From the NCBI GenBank assembly GCA_002224055.1, contig AZLU01000157.1, positions 34,567-98,566 on the forward strand: DNA of 64,000 nt, in the 5' to 3' direction. The notes below the pieces were generated by a model. The model was given only the letters and a program-made list of their open reading frames with translations. It was not told where the DNA came from and searched no databases. A program made the translations under genes and the position numbers. The DNA comes from Pezizomycotina sp. ARF18 (Eukaryota; Ascomycota). The stretch's first letter is position 1, and every line of letters begins with the position of its first letter. Shown here in pieces: positions 59,110 through 64,000 of this stretch.

Positions 59110-61547
59110 ATGGATGAACAGAACGCGAATGACAGCGGCTCGAACGAGTCTGAGAACCCCGATTTCATCACTGCTACCAGCGGAGCTTCAGGAGGAGATC
59201 TTTCGTAACGTCATGGGCCGCCCCTTCAGACCCTCTTCTCATCTAATATCGCTATGCCATAACAGCTCGAAGCAGCACGAATTTGAGGGTCCTAGCGAAG
59301 CTTGCCTCGTCAGCAAATACTTCACCACCGGTTTACACCGCGGCTCTATCGTCACGTGGACGCGATCATTCCAACGGGCCATTTGTTTTGGAGGAATCTA
59401 TACGACGATGGAAGTGATCGCATGTTGCGTTAGACATTGACTTATTCTGCGCGCTGACGTCAAACAACGCGATCCATCTCGTGCGCGAGCTCTCTATCGT
59501 CAATGAACTCCGGAACGCGCAGTCATCCACAGACTCTGGAGACGGCATCGGGAGCTTAGCGATGCTCTGCGGAATGCTGAGGAAAGATCAGCTCAAAAAG
59601 TTAACTTTCATGTCAGACGGGGTGGGTCTTGACCAACGCAGCAGGAGAGCCGCGGCGAATATCCTGACTGACCAGATTGGCTTGGAGGAAGTCGTCTGGA
59701 GCATGGCTACCAACGATCCTTGCGGTAGCGCCAAAGATGACTTAGTGGCAGTGACTCCACGGCCATCCTTAAGTCCATAAAATTCCTTAACTGTTGTGGT
59801 AATGGTGTTAGGAGTGTCAAAGCGATTTTATTCGGTGCCCGGAACTTGCGTGAGCTTGGATTCGGGTTCGGGGCGAGACTATGATTATATAGATGAGGAT
59901 GTCGGCTGCGGTACACGCTTCGAGGGAGATTTCGACTTTGTTGACAATCTCCGCGTGGGCGACATGGATGAGAGTAGCGACGTAAGCGACGCCACAATGG
60001 CCTGGACGAATTGTTAGCGCAAGAAATGCAGGACGAGACCCATAACCACGAAACTAACTTGGATGGCTCCGGCAGCTTGACTGATGCTGACATGATGTCG
60101 GGAGGATCCCCATTACAAAAATTTCAGCAACGAACCTCTTGTTCGACCTTATCAACAAAAGGTGCGATTTCAACGGAAACTTGACCTCTCTCTTTTTAGA
60201 AAGAGCTCCACTGGCCGAATATCGGAACACAGCATTTCTAGTCAAATCGTCCTTCAATATGAGCAGGCTACGGAAGCTTGTTTTGCTCGATTGTTCTGGC
60301 CTTCAACCATTCCTGTATTTTTATCTCCCACAGACATGAAACTACAGAAACTCCATTTAGAGTACAGAGTCCGGGACGCCCACTGGTTGAGATTTTCATA
60401 GGTGCGCTGCCGGCTGGAACACTGACAGATTTAGCACTGATGCAATGGGGAGGGGCAATCACAATACTTGAATGCTTAGAAGGACACTCCCGGTGCCTTC
60501 GAAGCCTCGTTCTGGATGCCCGAAGCGATCTACCGTCCGACGAAGATTTACCATGTAGAGACCACGCAAGTTACCGAGACAGGAATTGTCCAAAGAAATC
60601 TCCAGAGCCAACACACAAGAGTATTGATATTGGTACTGGTAATGAACGAACGAAATTCGTAGGGTTATTTCAAAGCATGGTTAATCTAGAAGAACTTGGG
60701 CTCTCTTGCTGTCTGAATACCTTAACGGGATTTTGGTAAGTGAATTGAGCGGGTGGATATCACTACCTCCAGAGCGAATGCAGGGAGTTCTCTGCTTGAT
60801 ATTGATGTTTTCTTTGACTAGGCTGGTATCATTAGAAACATATCTCTGACGCAATATCCTTCTACAGATCAAACTTGGATATCTCCGATTCATCGACCGC
60901 GAGGAGACACAGTCACGGCTGATTCCAGATCTGGTTTTGAAGCATGAAAGCGATAGCCAGAGTAGTAACAGTCCAAACATAATCGGGCTGTTCTTGCGCT
61001 CCCTCGCGGGCTCATTGCCGCGACTTCATACATTCCAGTTACGTAACACCCGAACTCGCGAAGATCTTAAGCGCTTCAAACTAGGACAGGGGCTTATTCT
61101 CGATCCTCTGGAGAGCACCTATTTCCGCTAGCGGGCTCTGCGTATGCAGATGGACGCCGTAGTCCTGCACCTCATGTGTCCAAAGGCTAAGAACATTATA
61201 CTAGGTTGCAAAAGGCCCTCGCAGTACTACGCAGCCACAGAAGAGATTGATCGGTTTCATCCTGCACGAGGAGCAGCTCTACGTAGAAGCAATCTATCCA
61301 GCATTATATGCGGCTTTTCAGTGAGAGAACAAAGGATACTACCCGTTTATTGGCAGCGGAACCGGGTACAAGCGTGGGGAGGGTTTTGCCAGACATAGAC
61401 AGTGACTGGAGAGAAAGATACGCCTTCATGGGGGACCAACTTAAGAGTAACAACCGCGTTTTGGAGCTGGGCTTGACACCGGAAAATTGGAGCGATCTAG
61501 GAAGCAGGTCTTTGAAGCGGCTTGGTCACGATAGCGGTGATGATTAG
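59110..61547 (+). pseudogene. F-box / leucine-rich repeat protein, degraded
   Basis: The N-terminus (starts at 59110 or 59114) contains the F-box core ISSLLPAELQEEIFRNV, then EACLVSKYF and LYRHVDAIIPTGHLFWRN. This is the usual opening of fungal F-box proteins, which recruit substrates to SCF ubiquitin ligases. Downstream segments in changing frames are leucine-rich: LVRELSIVNELR, LKKLTFMSDGVGL, ARNLRELGFGFG, LTSLFLERAPL, SRLRKLVLLDCSGLQPF, CLRSLVLDARSDL, NLEELGLSCCLNTL. An intron with a GTAAGT donor (about 60737) and CTACAG acceptor leads to KLGYLRFIDREETQSRLIPD and LPRLHTFQLRNTRTREDLK. The C-terminus is FMGDQLKSNNRVLELGLTP. About eight frame changes and at least two stops (TAG about 61130, TGA about 61321) show decay. 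Confidence 0.65.
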
Positions 61548-61697
61548 AAGTAGTATACCTTGCTTTTGCACTGATTTCGACTTAATAACAATCACACGTC
61601 TATTTGGTAGCTTGCTCATATAATTTTCTAGTAGTCACCAGCTGAAGAACGCTATAGATAATATTCCGAGAAGGAATTATTATGATTATGACCTTGT

Positions 61698-61718
61698 AAA
61701 AAAAAAAAAAAAAAAAAA
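61698..61718. repeat. A tract
   Basis: About 21 consecutive A, some 185 bp upstream of the next coiled-coil gene. Confidence 0.85.
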
Positions 61719-61902
61719 CTGCCCGAAAATTACTACCAACCACCCGACGTCAGCTCAACAAACAAACCTTCTGCTTAGATCACAAACGTTCTTGTTTTAC
61801 GTATAAGCTCTTCAATAGCGATACAGACGCTCATTTATCGCCACTCGCACTTCTACGTCGTCCTCTCCTCTCTTCTCTCAGCAGCCAAAGCTATTTACAG
61901 CA

Positions 61903-62402
61903 ATGATGCGAAAGGAGGCATCCGGGGTTCTCGGCGATAAGTCCGAGAATCAAACGAAGAAATCCGGAACGCCGAGCATAGGAGGGATCCAGCTCATCCT
62001 ATCTCCCCGAAAGGAGTCTCGGAGTCGGCGAATGGTGAGAGTGGATCCAATCTCTCCTAGCAGTATCGTTGATTGGTAATATATAGACTAATGCGTCTCA
62101 CAATATGTCCTCCTAGCGCTAACTTCTCTTATCGAACCCGACGTCCTCATGAAAGCCCTCGCCGTCGCCGTCATGGAGCTCACCGACGCTAGCGAGATGG
62201 TTGTCAGGCTCACGGAAACGCAAACAAATCCAAAGACAAGATCGACGCTCTCACCGACGAATCGAAAAAAGCCCACGACAAAATCCTTGAACTTGTCGAA
62301 GAGCTCGTCAAGACGAAAGATTCGCTCAAAAAGCTCGCTTCAGACAGCCGAGCAGTTGAGGCTGAAGGGAAGTCCTTACAAAGATCGTTTTTACGGGTTT
62401 AG
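61903..62402 (+). CDS. coiled-coil protein, one intron, frameshifted
   Basis: Exon 1 reads MMRKEASGVLGDKSENQTKK, SGTPSIGGIQLILSPRKESR. The intron runs from 62035 (GTGAGA) or 62076 (GTAATA) to TAG 62114-62116; neither donor gives a perfect phase. Exon 2 reads LTSLIEPDVLMKALAVAVME, LTDASEMVVRLTE, then after a shift SKDKIDALTDESKKAHDKIL, ELVEELVKTKDSLKKLASDS, RAVEAEGKSLQRSF, stopping at TAG 62400-62402. More coil-like sequence (VTALARELRCEERQNAREK) follows the stop and may be the original continuation. There is no signal peptide. Confidence 0.5.
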
Positions 62403-63639
62403 GCGAGGATGAGGGGGAGGGTCACTGCACTTGCCCGTGAGCTGCGGTGCGAAGAGCGGCAAAACGCCCGAGAAAAAAGCCGGTAAGGTGGCAAAACTTG
62501 ATAGATACTACGATTGTGGGATTGTACAAGCAGATACAAAGATCTGAGTGGAGAAAGGAAGAAGGACTAGAAAAATAGCCCAAACATCGCGATATTTGAC
62601 TTTCAGTACGCGTCAGATACAGTACTCCATCAATAGGTCGTTTCACTCTCAGATGCCTTTGGCGCTTGCCTTCGTAAAAGACCTCGTATTATCTTCCCTA
62701 TTTAAGGATCGCCGATTTCTCGGTTGCAGACTGGTAGTTTCTGTTTTGGTCTCCGCATATCTTTGAACGCCACAAAATCCTCAACCCCTGAATCTTGATC
62801 CGAAATACGATCTCAACGACACTACGGACCAGCAGTGAAAGACCCCGTGATACAAGCGCTTGTGGACCCTCTGTGCCACAGTAAGACAAGAAAACGCCAT
62901 TGTCTTACAGAACATGCATCCTTTCCATCACTCACATAAAAAGCTTCGATATACGTCCAGGACACCCGCTACCGTAGTTTTAGTAGCTACGAAGTTCTAG
63001 AAGAGAGTGGCGACGTGAAATTGAAAAAATTGCTTGTCCGTCTAGGAAAACCAAATATTCATCGTTCGTCCATGTGCATGTTAACCTCGGTTTGGTCCAA
63101 AAAGTTATTGATACCGCGCCGTGAGCAAATTGAGGACGTGGAAAAGTAGCGATGGCTCGAATCGGAGAGAAGTGAGAATGCTTGAGGGCGGTCTTTTACC
63201 GTATTGGATCCACGAGAATCTTCCTTCACACCCCGCATCGAAGAAAAGGATAGAGCCCGCTTCACTTTGTTTCTAGTTCAACTAAACATTGGCGCCGCTC
63301 AACCAGTTACTTGCCGGCATCGTTACGTATGTTTTGCTACGCCATCGCAATTATTTCTCATGAGCCGGTATTTGCCGTTTCCAAAAGACAATAGGCTATC
63401 GTCGAGAACACGAATATGAGACCCTTCATGATAGCGACTTAGCAGGGCAATCACCGGCCTTCACTTTTAAGATAATTTCACTCAGACTCCACAGAGCCGG
63501 AAAGTTCCATTTCCCTTCTAACCATTTCGCGTAAGAATATGCTTCTTTTTGCTAATAAAATGAGGTTGTTGATCGAACATGGTACTTTATATAGCGAATA
63601 CGAGGGTTGTGGTCAGGGTATTTAGCGTTGGTAAGCTTG
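62403..63639. other. region with a possible degraded coding stretch
   Basis: A plus-strand frame at about 62959-63148 reads YEVLEESGDVKLKKLLVRLG and PRREQIEDVEK before a TAG. Another piece (HEYETLHDSDLAGQSP) is near 63410. I cannot join these into a gene. Confidence 0.25.
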
Positions 63640-64000
63640 GCAGTAAGCTTGGCATGGAGGCTCTTTATAATAAATTATTGAAGATATCAGAGAATTGGAT
63701 GTACATCATCATTTATATTCAATAAATTATTATTCTGACTCTGATTCTGAGCCAAATTCTGCAGAATCTGCGGTGAATTCAGACATCGAATCGTCATTAT
63801 CAGATATATACAATCATTTATAATGCAATCCCAATTTTTTAATAAATAAGCTGCTTATACGTATCGCTATGCAATAAATTGCGTTGTTTATAATATTAGC
63901 ACTAATTGACCATATAGATTCAATCGGCGCTGCAGTAGCAGGTATTATTAAATAATTCTGAGCCATTATACTTAAAATTATATATTTTTTTTTTAAATGC
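63640..64000. other. AT-rich tail, possible transposon edge
   Basis: Composition becomes AT-rich to the window end. A plus-strand piece SDSDSEPNSAESAVNSDIES precedes a stop at about 63822. The change in composition suggests the border of another repeat-derived, mutated element, but no terminal repeat or transposase motif is visible inside the window. Confidence 0.3.

Overview
The window comes from a filamentous ascomycete (Pezizomycotina). The evidence is short introns of about 65-90 nt with GTRNGT donors, CTAAC/CTAAT-type branch sites and YAG acceptors; a Copia retrotransposon destroyed by C:G to T:A (RIP-type) mutation; three fungal rhodopsin-like seven-helix membrane proteins; and a fungal F-box/LRR gene. 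A leotiomycete is possible but not demonstrable here. There are no bacterial-type operons, rRNA genes, convincing tRNAs or CRISPR arrays. All gene boundaries come from reading the six frames by eye, and exon ends are approximate unless an intron is stated.

The layout is that of an accessory, gene-poor compartment with no recognisable housekeeping gene. 0-20 kb: plus-strand genes for small intracellular coiled-coil proteins (0.65, 4.2, 11.4, 14.6, 15.3, 16.8, 18.7 kb), a decayed secreted-protein gene (2.8 kb), a broken rhodopsin-like gene (6.8 kb), and small Cys-containing genes (12.1, 13.0, 19.7 kb). 20.75-25.81 kb: a complete LTR-to-LTR Copia element in minus orientation, almost free of CA/TG. 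26.8-40.3 kb: a minus-strand run of coiled-coil genes with a second rhodopsin-like gene at 29.5-30.9 kb. 41.7 kb: a secreted Gly/Arg-rich repeat protein. 42.9-44.1 kb: a third rhodopsin-like gene. 45-58 kb: more coiled-coil genes among homopolymer tracts, T(n)A(n) palindromes and a TTTA microsatellite. 59.1-61.5 kb: a degraded F-box/LRR gene. 61.9 kb: another coiled-coil gene. The last 0.3 kb is AT-rich.

The main observation is the dense clustering of more than twenty short, mostly signal-less coiled-coil genes on both strands. One subgroup shares an N-terminal basic KRK/KRKAD motif in exon 1. Several members have a phase-1 intron immediately before an LEKLK-type start of the coil. Almost every gene carries one or more single-base frameshifts, and many carry C-to-T nonsense codons. 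This could be a decaying (RIP-touched) family, an assembly with residual indels, or both. The genes show no pathway relationship; what unites them is architecture and compartment.
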